Positions 1 through 6,004 are shown, numbered from the stretch's first letter. The stretch: DNA of 6,192 nt from CAYGZA01 sp964354135 (GCA_964354135.1 CAYGZA010000360.1:1-6192); one strand, 5' to 3'. Notes: generated by a model from the sequence alone, not told the origin. Program-made: numbers and translations.

Positions 1-591
1 GGGGTTTGCGTCGGACTGAGCTTTCTGATCCACCGCTACTACACGCGGGTGGGGGCGAGGCTGAAGGTCCTGGACGAGACGCTGGGCCGCATGGTCACGT
101 CGGGCGACCCCAACATGACCCCGCCCGATCCCGGCAAGCCGACCGCCGTGATTCTCGTGGGCGGCTACAGCGGCCTGGGGATCCACACGATGCTCAACGT
201 CGTGCGCTTCGCCCCCGACTACTTCAAGAACTTCGTGTTCGTCTCCGTCGGGGTGGTCGACTCAGGGAACTTCAAGGGGACCGGTGCGGTTGACGACCTC
301 CGCAAGCATACCGAGCATTCGCTCGACCGGTACGTCGATCTTGCCCGCCGGCTGGGGATGCCGGCCGCCGCCTACATGGCCATCGGGACCGACCCCGTGG
401 ACGACCTGGAACGCCTGTGCGGGGACGTGGCAAAACGGTTCCCCAAGTGTACCGTCTTCGCGGGCCAGCTCGTCTTCCAAAAGGACTCCTGGCTGCAGCA
501 CCTCTTGCACAACCAGACGGCCTTTTCCCTCCAGCGGCGGCTCCAGTGGGCAGGGATTCCGATGGTCATCCTGCCGACCCGCGTCCGCTGA
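1..591 (+). CDS. APC-superfamily amino-acid permease, C-terminal part (5' end outside window)
   Basis: The frame is open from the first base and ends at TGA 589-591, so this is the last 196 residues of a longer protein. An in-frame GTG at 49 could pass as a start, but the residues before it (a hydrophobic stretch, GVCVGLSFLIHRYY) read as the end of a final membrane helix running into a basic, charged linker (RVGARLKVLDE), so the gene begins upstream of the window. The rest is a soluble domain of about 165 residues. It opens with a strand and a Gly-rich turn (AVILVGGYSGLG, about residues 50-61), continues with FVSVGVVDSGNFKG, and ends with LLHNQTAFSLQRRLQWAG and MVILPTRV. From memory, this tail is found at the C-terminus of bacterial APC-family permeases and looks like a degenerate nucleotide-binding or USP-like regulatory fold. 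The substrate cannot be told from this part. The gene converges on the peroxiredoxin gene with a 5-bp gap and no visible terminator. Confidence 0.75.
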   Translation, partial: GVCVGLSFLIHRYYTRVGARLKVLDETLGRMVTSGDPNMTPPDPGKPTAVILVGGYSGLGIHTMLNVVRFAPDYFKNFVFVSVGVVDSGNFKGTGAVDDLRKHTEHSLDRYVDLARRLGMPAAAYMAIGTDPVDDLERLCGDVAKRFPKCTVFAGQLVFQKDSWLQHLLHNQTAFSLQRRLQWAGIPMVILPTRVR

Positions 592-596
592 AGAGT

Positions 597-1187
597 CTAG
601 GCATACTGCTTGGCGAAGAACGCCTGGCTCCCCTTCGGATCGGGCTTGATCGTGGCGCCGCCCTCCTTCCAGTTGGCCGGGCAGGCCTCGCCGTGCTTCT
701 CGAAGAACTGCAGGGCCTTGACCATGCGGAGGACCTCCTCCACGTTGCGGCCCAACGGCAAGTCGTTGACCACCTGGTGGCGGACGACGCCGCCCTTGTC
801 GATCAGGAACAGCCCCCGCAGTGCGATCCCGCCGGGGAGCAGCACGTCGTACGCCTGGGCGATCGTCTTGTCCAGGTCGGCGATCAGCGGATACTTGATC
901 TCCCCGAGCCCGCCGTGATTGCGCGGCGTGTTCCGCCATGCCAGGTGGGTATAGTGGCTGTCGACCGAGCACCCGAGCACCTGCACGCCGAGCGTCTCGA
1001 ACTGGCCGACCGCCTCTGAGAAGGCGATGATCTCGGTCGGGCAGACGAAGGTGAAATCCAAGGGGTAGAAAAACAGCACCACGTACTTGCCGCGGTAGTC
1101 CTTCAGCGACACGTCCGTGAACGACCCGTCCGGCAGAACCGCCTTGGCACAGAAGTCGGGGGCCTCTTTACTCACAAGCACGCTCAT
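597..1187 (-). CDS. Typical 2-Cys peroxiredoxin (Prx1/AhpC family)
   Basis: The product has 196 residues, the usual length for this family. Peroxiredoxins reduce H2O2, alkyl hydroperoxides and peroxynitrite in the cytoplasm, using a peroxidatic cysteine that is then recycled by a thioredoxin-like reductant. The active-site motif around residues 42-52 (PLDFTFVCPTE) holds Thr46 and peroxidatic Cys49. The resolving cysteine is Cys169 in GEACPANW, and the active-site arginine is Arg124 in LRGLFLID. Other family signatures are HLAWRNTPR, GGLG (92-95) and NDLPLGR. GGLG together with a C-terminal aromatic pair (FFAKQYA, where animal enzymes have YF) suggests the over-oxidation-sensitive type. The frame extends 24 codons upstream, but ATG 1187 is the start because AGGAGG lies 6 nt before it and homologues begin here. 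The reductase partner is not in the window. Cys13 and Cys73 are extra cysteines. Confidence 0.96.
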   Translation of the reverse strand: MSVLVSKEAPDFCAKAVLPDGSFTDVSLKDYRGKYVVLFFYPLDFTFVCPTEIIAFSEAVGQFETLGVQVLGCSVDSHYTHLAWRNTPRNHGGLGEIKYPLIADLDKTIAQAYDVLLPGGIALRGLFLIDKGGVVRHQVVNDLPLGRNVEEVLRMVKALQFFEKHGEACPANWKEGGATIKPDPKGSQAFFAKQYA

Positions 1188-1193
1188 TCGATT

Positions 1194-1199
1194 CCTCCT
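1194..1199 (-). promoter_or_regulatory. Shine-Dalgarno of the peroxiredoxin gene
   Basis: On the minus strand AGGAGG stands 6 nt before ATG 1187. It is a full consensus site and decides the start against the upstream in-frame ATG at 1259. Confidence 0.85.
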
Positions 1200-1209
1200 C
1201 GCACCAGAA

Positions 1210-1290
1210 TGACTATTCTCCCCACCCAAGATGGATGGCATGGCATCGACAAACTGCACGGTTATTTATGCGCCAGATGGGGAATAGTCA
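1210..1290. repeat. Imperfect inverted repeat in the peroxiredoxin control region
   Basis: The left arm TGACTATTCTCCCCA (1210-1224) and right arm TGGGGAATAGTCA (1278-1290) are reverse complements except for a 2-nt insertion in the left arm. The right arm overlaps the candidate -35 box, and the left arm lies in the predicted leader about 25 bp before the ATG. The left copy is also part of a small palindrome, AGAAT-N4-ATTCT (1206-1219). Because the right arm lies upstream of the predicted start of transcription, a DNA-binding role (paired operator sites) is likelier than an RNA hairpin. No known regulator box (PerR, OxyR, Fur) is clearly matched. Confidence 0.4.
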
Positions 1291-1291
1291 A
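1263..1291 (-). promoter_or_regulatory. Candidate sigma70-type promoter of the peroxiredoxin gene
   Basis: Minus strand: TTGACT (1286-1291, 5 of 6 to the -35 consensus), then 17 nt, then TAAATA (1263-1268, a weak -10). Transcription would start near 1256 and leave a leader of about 70 nt before the peroxiredoxin ATG. The spacing is ideal, but the -10 is only a partial match, and planctomycete promoters are poorly characterised. Confidence 0.4.
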
Positions 1292-1482
1292 TCACGCCCC
1301 GGATACCGAATCGCTGGGCTCGGCATTAGATCGGGCGATGACGCGGGGCCGATGCCAACAGGGAAAACTCGACACTTTGGAAGGACGCTAGAGTGGCCGT
1401 CCCAAGACTGCACCCCTCAGAATAGCGGGAACCCGAAGCGGAAGAAGGTTGCCCGCCGCGGCCTCAAAGCCTATGGTTGGGT

Positions 1483-1638
1483 ATGACCAACCCATTGCGA
1501 AAGGTCGTGCATCTGATGTGGGGAGAAGATGGGCCCATGGGCATGGATTACGCCCTGTACCTCTTGCTCCTCCTGTTGGGCTGCCTGACGGTGGTAATCA
1601 TCATTGGACAGTGGACGGCGACCGGCGCCTCCTATTAA
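1483..1638 (+). CDS. Flp/Fap-family (type IVb) pilin-like small protein
   Basis: The product has 51 residues: a basic leader (MTNPLRKVVHLMWGEDG), then PMGMDYALYLLLLLLG running into one hydrophobic helix (about residues 23-41), and a short polar tail ending TATGASY. Flp prepilins are cut after a Gly that is followed by four residues, Glu and Tyr, then a hydrophobic segment. Here Gly17 is followed by P-M-G-M-Asp-Tyr, which has the same spacing with Asp in place of Glu at +5. Mature Flp pilins assemble into thin pili (Tad systems) after cleavage by a TadV-type prepilin peptidase; none of those genes are in the window. The start at ATG 1483 has no strong Shine-Dalgarno, and Met12, Met19 and Met21 are alternative starts. 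The first start is preferred because it alone gives a normal leader. The DUF218 gene follows after 83 bp on the same strand. A non-pilin single-pass membrane peptide is the main alternative. Confidence 0.65.
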   Translation: MTNPLRKVVHLMWGEDGPMGMDYALYLLLLLLGCLTVVIIIGQWTATGASY

Positions 1639-1639
1639 A

Positions 1640-1653
1640 GGGGGGGGTGGGGG
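1640..1653 (+). other. G-tract after the Flp-like stop codon
   Basis: Eight Gs (1640-1647), one T, then five Gs (1649-1653) begin 1 nt after the TAA. A weak stem of 5 bp (CCGCG 1655-1659 with CGCGG 1668-1672) follows, with no T-run, so this is not a standard terminator. Two tracts alone do not make a canonical G-quadruplex. Homopolymers of this length are also prone to sequencing error, but an indel here would not alter either flanking gene. Confidence 0.5.
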
Positions 1654-1721
1654 ACCGCGGACTACCTCGCGGCGTCCAATTCCAAGAAGCCGTATCAGAC
1701 GGTACAGACGGAGCTTCCTCC

Positions 1722-2486
1722 ATGTACGACCTCATAAGAGACTTGACGCGGCCGTTCAGTCTCCTGTTCCTCTGCCTCCTCGTGGCGACCGCCCTCCTCT
1801 GGCGCCGGGGCGCCGGACGCCGCACGAAGATCGCGGCCACGGTGTTCGTGGTCGTCTTGGCCTTGGCGTGCTGCCAGACGGTGAGCTACTTCCTGATGGG
1901 GATGTTCGAGTGGGGATATCCTCCGTGGGACGGCACGCCCACTCCGGCCGACACGATCGTGGTCCTCGCCGGAGGCTACCGGGTGTATGACGCATCCGGG
2001 AACCGCGCCGAGCTGGAGCCGGATTCCCTGTTCCGCTCTCTCCATGCGGCGAAGCTCTACAAGCAGGCGAGCGGGTGCCGCCTCGTCGTTTCCGGGGGAA
2101 AAGTACACCCGAAGGCCCCCGGACCGACCCTGGCCGAGGCGATGGCCGAGGTCCTGGCCCAGCTCGGCGTCAAGCCGGCCGATATGCTCTTGGAGAACGC
2201 CTCAAGGACCACCTACGAGAACGCTCTGTACACTCACGAGATCCTCAAGGCCCACAACGTCCGGCGGATCATCCTCGTGACCGACGCCAGGCACATGTTC
2301 CGCTCCGAGCGGTGTTTCCGCGCGCTGGGAATCGACGTGATCCCCGCGCCGTGCAACCACCACGCGACGTGGTTTCAGTGGTCGGCCTCGCGGCTGGTGC
2401 CGACTCCCGAGGGGGCCAAGGGCACCGAGGGAGCAGTTCACGAGGCGATGGGCGTGGTTTGGTACTGCCTCCACGGCCGGATCTGA
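1722..2486 (+). CDS. DUF218 (YdcF/SanA/ElyC-like) membrane-anchored protein
   Basis: The product has 254 residues. Two membrane segments lie at the N-terminus (about 12-27 and 37-60, separated by a basic RRGAGRRTK loop). A DUF218 domain follows from about residue 77 to 225. The family motifs are all present: DTIVVLAGGYRVY (77-89), the LVVSGGK turn (121-127), TLAEAMAEVLAQLGV (136-150), LLENASRTTYENA (156-168), and ILVTDARHMFRSERCF (184-199), with GIDVIPAP closing the fold. Known members (E. coli SanA, ElyC, YdcF) affect envelope integrity or bind S-adenosylmethionine, but no reaction is established, so only an envelope-associated role can be suggested. The frame is open further upstream to 1449, but ATG 1722 is chosen because GGAG (1710-1713) lies 8 nt before it, the membrane segment starts directly after, and the upstream residues are low-complexity. 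It converges on the small membrane protein gene with a 13-bp gap. Confidence 0.9.
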   Translation: MYDLIRDLTRPFSLLFLCLLVATALLWRRGAGRRTKIAATVFVVVLALACCQTVSYFLMGMFEWGYPPWDGTPTPADTIVVLAGGYRVYDASGNRAELEPDSLFRSLHAAKLYKQASGCRLVVSGGKVHPKAPGPTLAEAMAEVLAQLGVKPADMLLENASRTTYENALYTHEILKAHNVRRIILVTDARHMFRSERCFRALGIDVIPAPCNHHATWFQWSASRLVPTPEGAKGTEGAVHEAMGVVWYCLHGRI

Positions 2487-2499
2487 CTTCCAGGACCTC

Positions 2500-2808
2500 T
2501 CAATTCCGCCGGCGCCGCGGAGCCCGCGGCTTGAGAATCGCCGCCACGGCGAGCAACGGGATGAGCAAGAGAAGCCACTTGGGCCTTCGCGCCGCCACCA
2601 GCAGGAGCCCGGGAAAAGTGAACCACAGCCAGATCGGCACCAGTCTGAGCTGGTCGTAGGCCAGCCAGAGAATCACCATGACCGTCCCGATCCGCAGGCA
2701 CGCGGCACGGAGCTCCTGCGAGTTGGGACTCTCCTCCACCCAGTACGGCAGGGCGACCGCGAGGGCCACCAGCACGATCGCGATCAGTCCAACGGCGTGA
2801 CGGCGCAT
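2500..2808 (-). CDS. Small multi-pass membrane protein of unknown function
   Basis: The product has 102 residues and no recognised domain. It has hydrophobic segments at about 6-21, 38-51, 58-72 and 78-92, and ends in a very basic tail (KPRAPRRRRN), as expected for a cytoplasmic C-terminus under the positive-inside rule. An acidic loop (WVEESPNSQE, 23-32) follows the first helix. The clean helix and loop pattern argues that it is real, and I recall similar unnamed small proteins in planctomycete genomes, though this was not checked. ATG 2808 is the only reasonable start; no strong Shine-Dalgarno precedes it. It lies 53 bp downstream of the pseudo-HtrA/hydrolase gene on the same strand, without a visible terminator, so it may be the last gene of that operon. 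Confidence 0.75.
   Translation of the reverse strand: MRRHAVGLIAIVLVALAVALPYWVEESPNSQELRAACLRIGTVMVILWLAYDQLRLVPIWLWFTFPGLLLVAARRPKWLLLLIPLLAVAAILKPRAPRRRRN
2514..2530. other. Short perfect GC hairpin at the convergent 3' ends
   Basis: GCCGCGG (2514-2520), loop AGC, CCGCGGC (2524-2530) make a 7-bp all-GC stem 27 bp after the DUF218 stop, inside the 3' end of the opposing gene. No U-run follows in either direction, so it could at most help transcription pausing or protect the DUF218 mRNA end. It may also simply reflect the arginine-rich coding of the overlapping tail. Confidence 0.25.
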
Positions 2809-2861
2809 AACCGGTCCCAGAGATCACATCGTCCGTGCGGGGGCGACACGGGGCCGGCGGC

Positions 2862-4964
2862 TCAGATGCGGTCCAACGTGTCGATCCAGCGGGCCAATTC
2901 GGCAAGTTCCTCGGAGGTGAGGTAGCGCGGCTGGGGGCCGAGGTCCTTGAGGGTCACAGGATACTTCATGGCCCGCAGTCGGGCAACGAGTTCCTTCAGC
3001 GGCCCGGCCTGCTCCGATTTCCGGCCCCAGGCGAGGTAGAACGCGCGGCGCAGGGCCGGATCGTTTTCCGGCGGCCTGCCGGCCACGGCCGCGTCGACGA
3101 CGGCCACGCCGCGGAAGGGGCTGTTGCCGGCGAAGCCCAGGCGAAGCGCCGCGGTGCCGCCCGTCTCGTGGCCGTGAACCACGGCCCGCGTCGTGTCCAC
3201 GCCGTACTTGTCCATCAACTCGCGGAGGAACACTTGCAGCTCGGCCATGTCGGCTGCCTGCCAGCGCTTCGGATCGGCCGACTTCGGCGCCAACAGGATC
3301 AGGTCGTGGCGGTCGCAAAGGGGCTTCCAGTGGGCGACCAGCTCCTTCGCGTCCAGTCCGCTCGGCCCGTGCAACCAGACGACGATCCCGTGGGGCACCT
3401 CGGGCCGGTAACCTTCGGGCACGTAGGCCACGGCCTCATTCTTGGCCGTGTCGGACTTCAGGTCGATCGTTCCCACCGCGGGCCGCGGGCCCTCCGCCGG
3501 CTTGACCGGAGCGTGGGCCGGGGGAAGCTCCGCGGCGGGCAAGTCCTCCGGCAGGGCCGCGAGCACCACGTCGAGCTTCTGTGCTTGCTCCCCGTGGCGG
3601 AATTCCAGGGGCACCGTCTCGCCGGGCAGGTGCTCGCCCATCCGGGCACGGAGATCGTCGGCGTTCGGGATCGGCCGGCCTCCCAAGGCCAGGAGCACGT
3701 CTCCGGGCTGAATGCCGGCCTTGGCCGCCGGGCTCTCCGGATAGACATAGCGGACGGCGACTCCCGCGGGCTTGCCCTCGACATGCTCCTTCGGAGGCCG
3801 CACCGGCAGGATGCCCAGGAACGGATGCTGGTACGGATCGAGTTGGGCGGCCAGCTCCAGCTCGCGCTCGAAGCGTTTTCCATCGCGGAGCACGGCCACG
3901 CGCATCTTGTCGCCGGTGTAACGGCGGCTTATCTCCTGTTTGATCTGCGTGGCCAGAGCGATCTTCAGCCCGTCGATTTCGGCGATCCTGTCGCCGGCTT
4001 TCAACCCCGCCTTGTGGGCGGGCGACCCGGGCCGGCTGCCGGCGATGACCGGGGCTCCGGTGTAGAGGCTCTCGACCGGCACGTTGATTCCGACGAGGCC
4101 GGGATAGAGGTCTTTACCCTGCTTGAGCCGGGGCAGGAGCTCCAGGACGGTCTGCGCGGGGATGGCGAACCCGATCCCGGAATCGTACCACTCGAACCCG
4201 GCCATCTCGCCGGTCTCCTGCGGGGAGAGCGGCACGAGCACGCCGAGCACGCGGCCGTGGACGTCGACCAGCGGCCCGCCGTAGTTGTTGGGCGAGACGG
4301 CCGCGTCGGTCTGGATCGCCTTCCCCCAGATCCGGTTGGCGGCGCTGATCACGCCGACCGCCAGGTTCGGTTGGCCTCCTTCGAAGGTCCGCCCCACGGC
4401 GATCGCCCACTGGCCCACCCGCAACTCACCGGGCGGCGCAATCTCGGGCACGGGAAGCGGCCGGGCTGCGTCGATCTTCAAGAGCACGATCTTGCGGTTG
4501 TGATCGGTGGCGATCAATTTCGCGGGCTTGCGGCCCCCGTCCGGCGCCTGCACCAGGATCGAGGCCGGGCGGTTGAGGAAGTTAAACGCGCTGGAGACGA
4601 TGTAGCCGTCGGGCGTGAAAACGAGGCCGGTGGTCGGCCCGGCGCCGAAGAGGACCCGGCCGACGCGATCCGTTCCGCCCACGGTCTCGATCCGCACCAC
4701 CGACGGCGCCACGCGGTTCACGGCTGCACGAAAGGCCCGCTGCTCCAGCTCGCCCAGGTCTTCGGCGCTCGGTGCCGGCTGCGGCAACCCAAAAAGAGCG
4801 GCCGCTACCGCCGCCGCGGCCACCGCGCGGACTGCCCGCGCGATCCGTCGGCGCGTTTGCCGCAATTTGCCGCCAGGCAGGCAGTGGAGACTTCCGAAGT
4901 CTTTGAGACTTCGGAAGTCTTGCCGGTCTTGGCCGTGCTGGGACACGCGCGTACGGTTGACCAT
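2862..4964 (-). CDS. Catalytically degenerate HtrA-like protein with two PDZ domains and an alpha/beta-hydrolase-like domain
   Basis: The product has 700 residues from ATG 4964. A long leader comes first, then an Ala-rich signal-like helix (about 43-60) with probable cleavage after PSA (67), so export is likely. The trypsin-like DegP/HtrA domain spans about 75-285 and keeps the scaffold (VAPSVVRIET, TPDGYIVSS, QTDAAVSP, GIGFAIPA). All three triad positions are replaced: His by Phe127, Asp by Lys158, Ser by Tyr228 (NNYGGPL instead of NSGGPL). PDZ 1 covers about 288-375 and PDZ 2 about 380-470. A Pro/Ala linker (472-497) leads to an alpha/beta-hydrolase-like domain (500-700). That domain has an oxyanion-type HGPSG (532-536), but the nucleophile elbow reads GHETG (598-602), with Glu600 in place of Ser, and no clear acid/His partner. 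A binding or scaffold role is inferred. ATG 4964 overlaps the upstream stop (TGATG) and GGGGAG lies about 11 nt before it; TTG 4865 is an alternative start giving a normal signal peptide. Confidence 0.9.
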   Translation of the reverse strand: MVNRTRVSQHGQDRQDFRSLKDFGSLHCLPGGKLRQTRRRIARAVRAVAAAAVAAALFGLPQPAPSAEDLGELEQRAFRAAVNRVAPSVVRIETVGGTDRVGRVLFGAGPTTGLVFTPDGYIVSSAFNFLNRPASILVQAPDGGRKPAKLIATDHNRKIVLLKIDAARPLPVPEIAPPGELRVGQWAIAVGRTFEGGQPNLAVGVISAANRIWGKAIQTDAAVSPNNYGGPLVDVHGRVLGVLVPLSPQETGEMAGFEWYDSGIGFAIPAQTVLELLPRLKQGKDLYPGLVGINVPVESLYTGAPVIAGSRPGSPAHKAGLKAGDRIAEIDGLKIALATQIKQEISRRYTGDKMRVAVLRDGKRFERELELAAQLDPYQHPFLGILPVRPPKEHVEGKPAGVAVRYVYPESPAAKAGIQPGDVLLALGGRPIPNADDLRARMGEHLPGETVPLEFRHGEQAQKLDVVLAALPEDLPAAELPPAHAPVKPAEGPRPAVGTIDLKSDTAKNEAVAYVPEGYRPEVPHGIVVWLHGPSGLDAKELVAHWKPLCDRHDLILLAPKSADPKRWQAADMAELQVFLRELMDKYGVDTTRAVVHGHETGGTAALRLGFAGNSPFRGVAVVDAAVAGRPPENDPALRRAFYLAWGRKSEQAGPLKELVARLRAMKYPVTLKDLGPQPRYLTSEELAELARWIDTLDRI
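4888..4920. repeat. 33-bp palindromic element inside the 5' end of a coding sequence
   Basis: The arms AGACTTCCGAAGTCT (4888-4902) and AGACTTCGGAAGTCT (4906-4920) are perfect reverse complements around a TTG loop, giving a 15-bp stem. Each arm is itself a 7-1-7 palindrome, so the two arms are at once inverted repeats and near-identical direct repeats (18-bp period, one base different). The 33 bp equal 11 codons and keep the reading frame, encoding DFRSLK then DFGSL. It looks like a short mobile or REP-like repeat that landed in or before the gene. Its position about 45 nt after ATG 4964 could also let it act as an mRNA hairpin controlling translation. Confidence 0.8.
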
Positions 4965-6004
4965 CACTTGGGATTCTCCCCGCTCGCTTGCAGGACGAAC
5001 TCGACCATCTGCTGGCCGCGGAGCACGGTGAGCTTCACTTTGTCCTCGTAGTCAACGTACTGCAATTCGTTGGCAAGAGTCCTGCTGGACGGGACGAGCC
5101 GATCGCCGAGCAGGACGAGCAGATCGTCGGGCCGGATGCCGGCCTTTGCCGCCGGCGAGCCGGCAGCGACGGCGTCGACGTACGGCGGCGTCCGCTCCAC
5201 CACGTCCGGCACGAGGACGATGCCCAGCATCGCCAGCGAAAGGGATTTCGCCGGCTTCTTGGCCTCCTCCGTCTTGCGGGCCACGAATTTGCCGGCCTGA
5301 ATTTGATCGACCGACTCGCGGATCTGGGAAATGGGAACCGCGTAGTTGAGCCAGGTGTTGTTCAGGGAGCTGCGCAGCTCCTTGCCGAGCATGGCCAGCA
5401 GGTCCCCTTGCCGAGTGACCAGGGCGCCGCCGGCGGCGCCGGGGTTGTTGGTCACCACGTCGAGCACGTAGACCGGGCCGTCGTAGGGCGTCTCGAACGC
5501 GCCCCGCCGGGCCTCCAGCCGCGTCCTGACCGAAATCGTCCCTCGCTGCACGCTCAGCGGCTCGTTCCCGCTCGCCACGCCGAAGAGGTTGCTCATCGCC
5601 AGGATCCGCGTGCCGGCCTCGGCCTCCACGCTCCGGCGGAGATCAAAAAACGGCACGTCGGCGGCCTCGATCTTCAGCACGGCCACCTCCAGCCGCGGGT
5701 CGGCCCCGAGCAGCTTCGCCTCGAGCCTCCGCCCGTCGGCCAGGATCACGGTGATGTAGTCGGTGTCCAGGACGTAGCTCCAGACGGTGAGGACGTGTCC
5801 GCCGGCGGAGATGAGGAAGCCGCTTTGATAGGCCTCCATCCCGCGGGCGCCGCCGGCCCCGTAGATCTTCACGAGCTTCGGCTGGACGCGGCCAATGGCG
5901 TCGGCGAGGGAGGCCGCCCCGGGGGCATTTCCCGCGCCCATTGCCTCGCACGGCGAGAGCCCCATTGCCATCACGAGCACCCACGATCCGGTAACGTCGC
6001 GCAT
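4964..6004 (-). CDS. Catalytically degenerate HtrA-like protein with one PDZ domain
   Basis: The product has 346 residues. A hydrophobic stretch near the N-terminus (about 5-16) suggests a signal peptide or anchor, though it is weaker than usual. The trypsin-like domain runs from about 33 to 235 and follows the HtrA pattern strand by strand: QSGFLIS, GHVLTVWSYVLD, LGADPRLEVAVLKIE, NNPGAAGGALV, NYAVPISQI. The catalytic triad is lost at every position: His is Ser76, Asp is Glu106, and Ser is Ala191 (GAAGG for GNSGG). A Lys/Glu-rich linker (240-255) leads to a C-terminal PDZ domain (about 258-340; core AVAAGSPAAKAGIRPDDLLVLLGD). It is therefore likely a peptide-binding or structural protein of the envelope. 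ATG 6004 has only a weak GAGA-type ribosome site. Its stop codon overlaps the next gene's ATG by one base, so the two are translationally coupled and probably work together. The scaffold is intact with no frameshift, so it is not a decaying pseudogene. Confidence 0.9.
   Translation of the reverse strand: MRDVTGSWVLVMAMGLSPCEAMGAGNAPGAASLADAIGRVQPKLVKIYGAGGARGMEAYQSGFLISAGGHVLTVWSYVLDTDYITVILADGRRLEAKLLGADPRLEVAVLKIEAADVPFFDLRRSVEAEAGTRILAMSNLFGVASGNEPLSVQRGTISVRTRLEARRGAFETPYDGPVYVLDVVTNNPGAAGGALVTRQGDLLAMLGKELRSSLNNTWLNYAVPISQIRESVDQIQAGKFVARKTEEAKKPAKSLSLAMLGIVLVPDVVERTPPYVDAVAAGSPAAKAGIRPDDLLVLLGDRLVPSSRTLANELQYVDYEDKVKLTVLRGQQMVEFVLQASGENPK

Larger units (their letters stand above)
1188..1482. 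other. Intergenic region between divergent genes
   Basis: This stretch separates the peroxiredoxin start from the Flp-like gene. Its left part (to about 1300) holds the Shine-Dalgarno, candidate promoter and inverted repeat described separately. In 1300-1482 no convincing promoter, terminator or coding sequence is visible. The short frames that cross it have unstructured, arginine-rich or mixed translations without start signals. Confidence 0.6.

Noticed and set aside
1188..1259. 24-codon N-terminal extension of the peroxiredoxin
   Set aside because: It has no ribosome site, and the AGGAGG before ATG 1187 and the family's usual N-terminus fix the start there.
1655..1672. Hairpin after the Flp-like gene as a terminator
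   Set aside because: The stem is only 5 bp with an 8-nt loop and no T-run follows.
1449..1721. 91-codon N-terminal extension of the DUF218 protein
   Set aside because: It overlaps the Flp-like gene in another frame, is low-complexity, and a good Shine-Dalgarno marks the ATG at 1722.
2809..2861. Terminator between the pseudo-HtrA/hydrolase gene and the small membrane protein gene
   Set aside because: Only a 5-bp stem (CCGTG/CACGG) without a T-run is visible, so read-through seems possible.
2835..5051. A 738-codon open frame on the plus strand covering the whole second pseudo-HtrA gene
   Set aside because: Its translation is rich in Arg, Gly, His and Val without domains or membrane pattern. 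It is the antisense shadow expected from a GC-rich third-position bias, while the minus strand encodes clear domains.
5936..5950. Possible lipobox (LSPC) near the start of the first pseudo-HtrA protein
   Set aside because: Pro directly before the Cys does not fit the lipoprotein signal consensus (Gly, Ala or Ser there).
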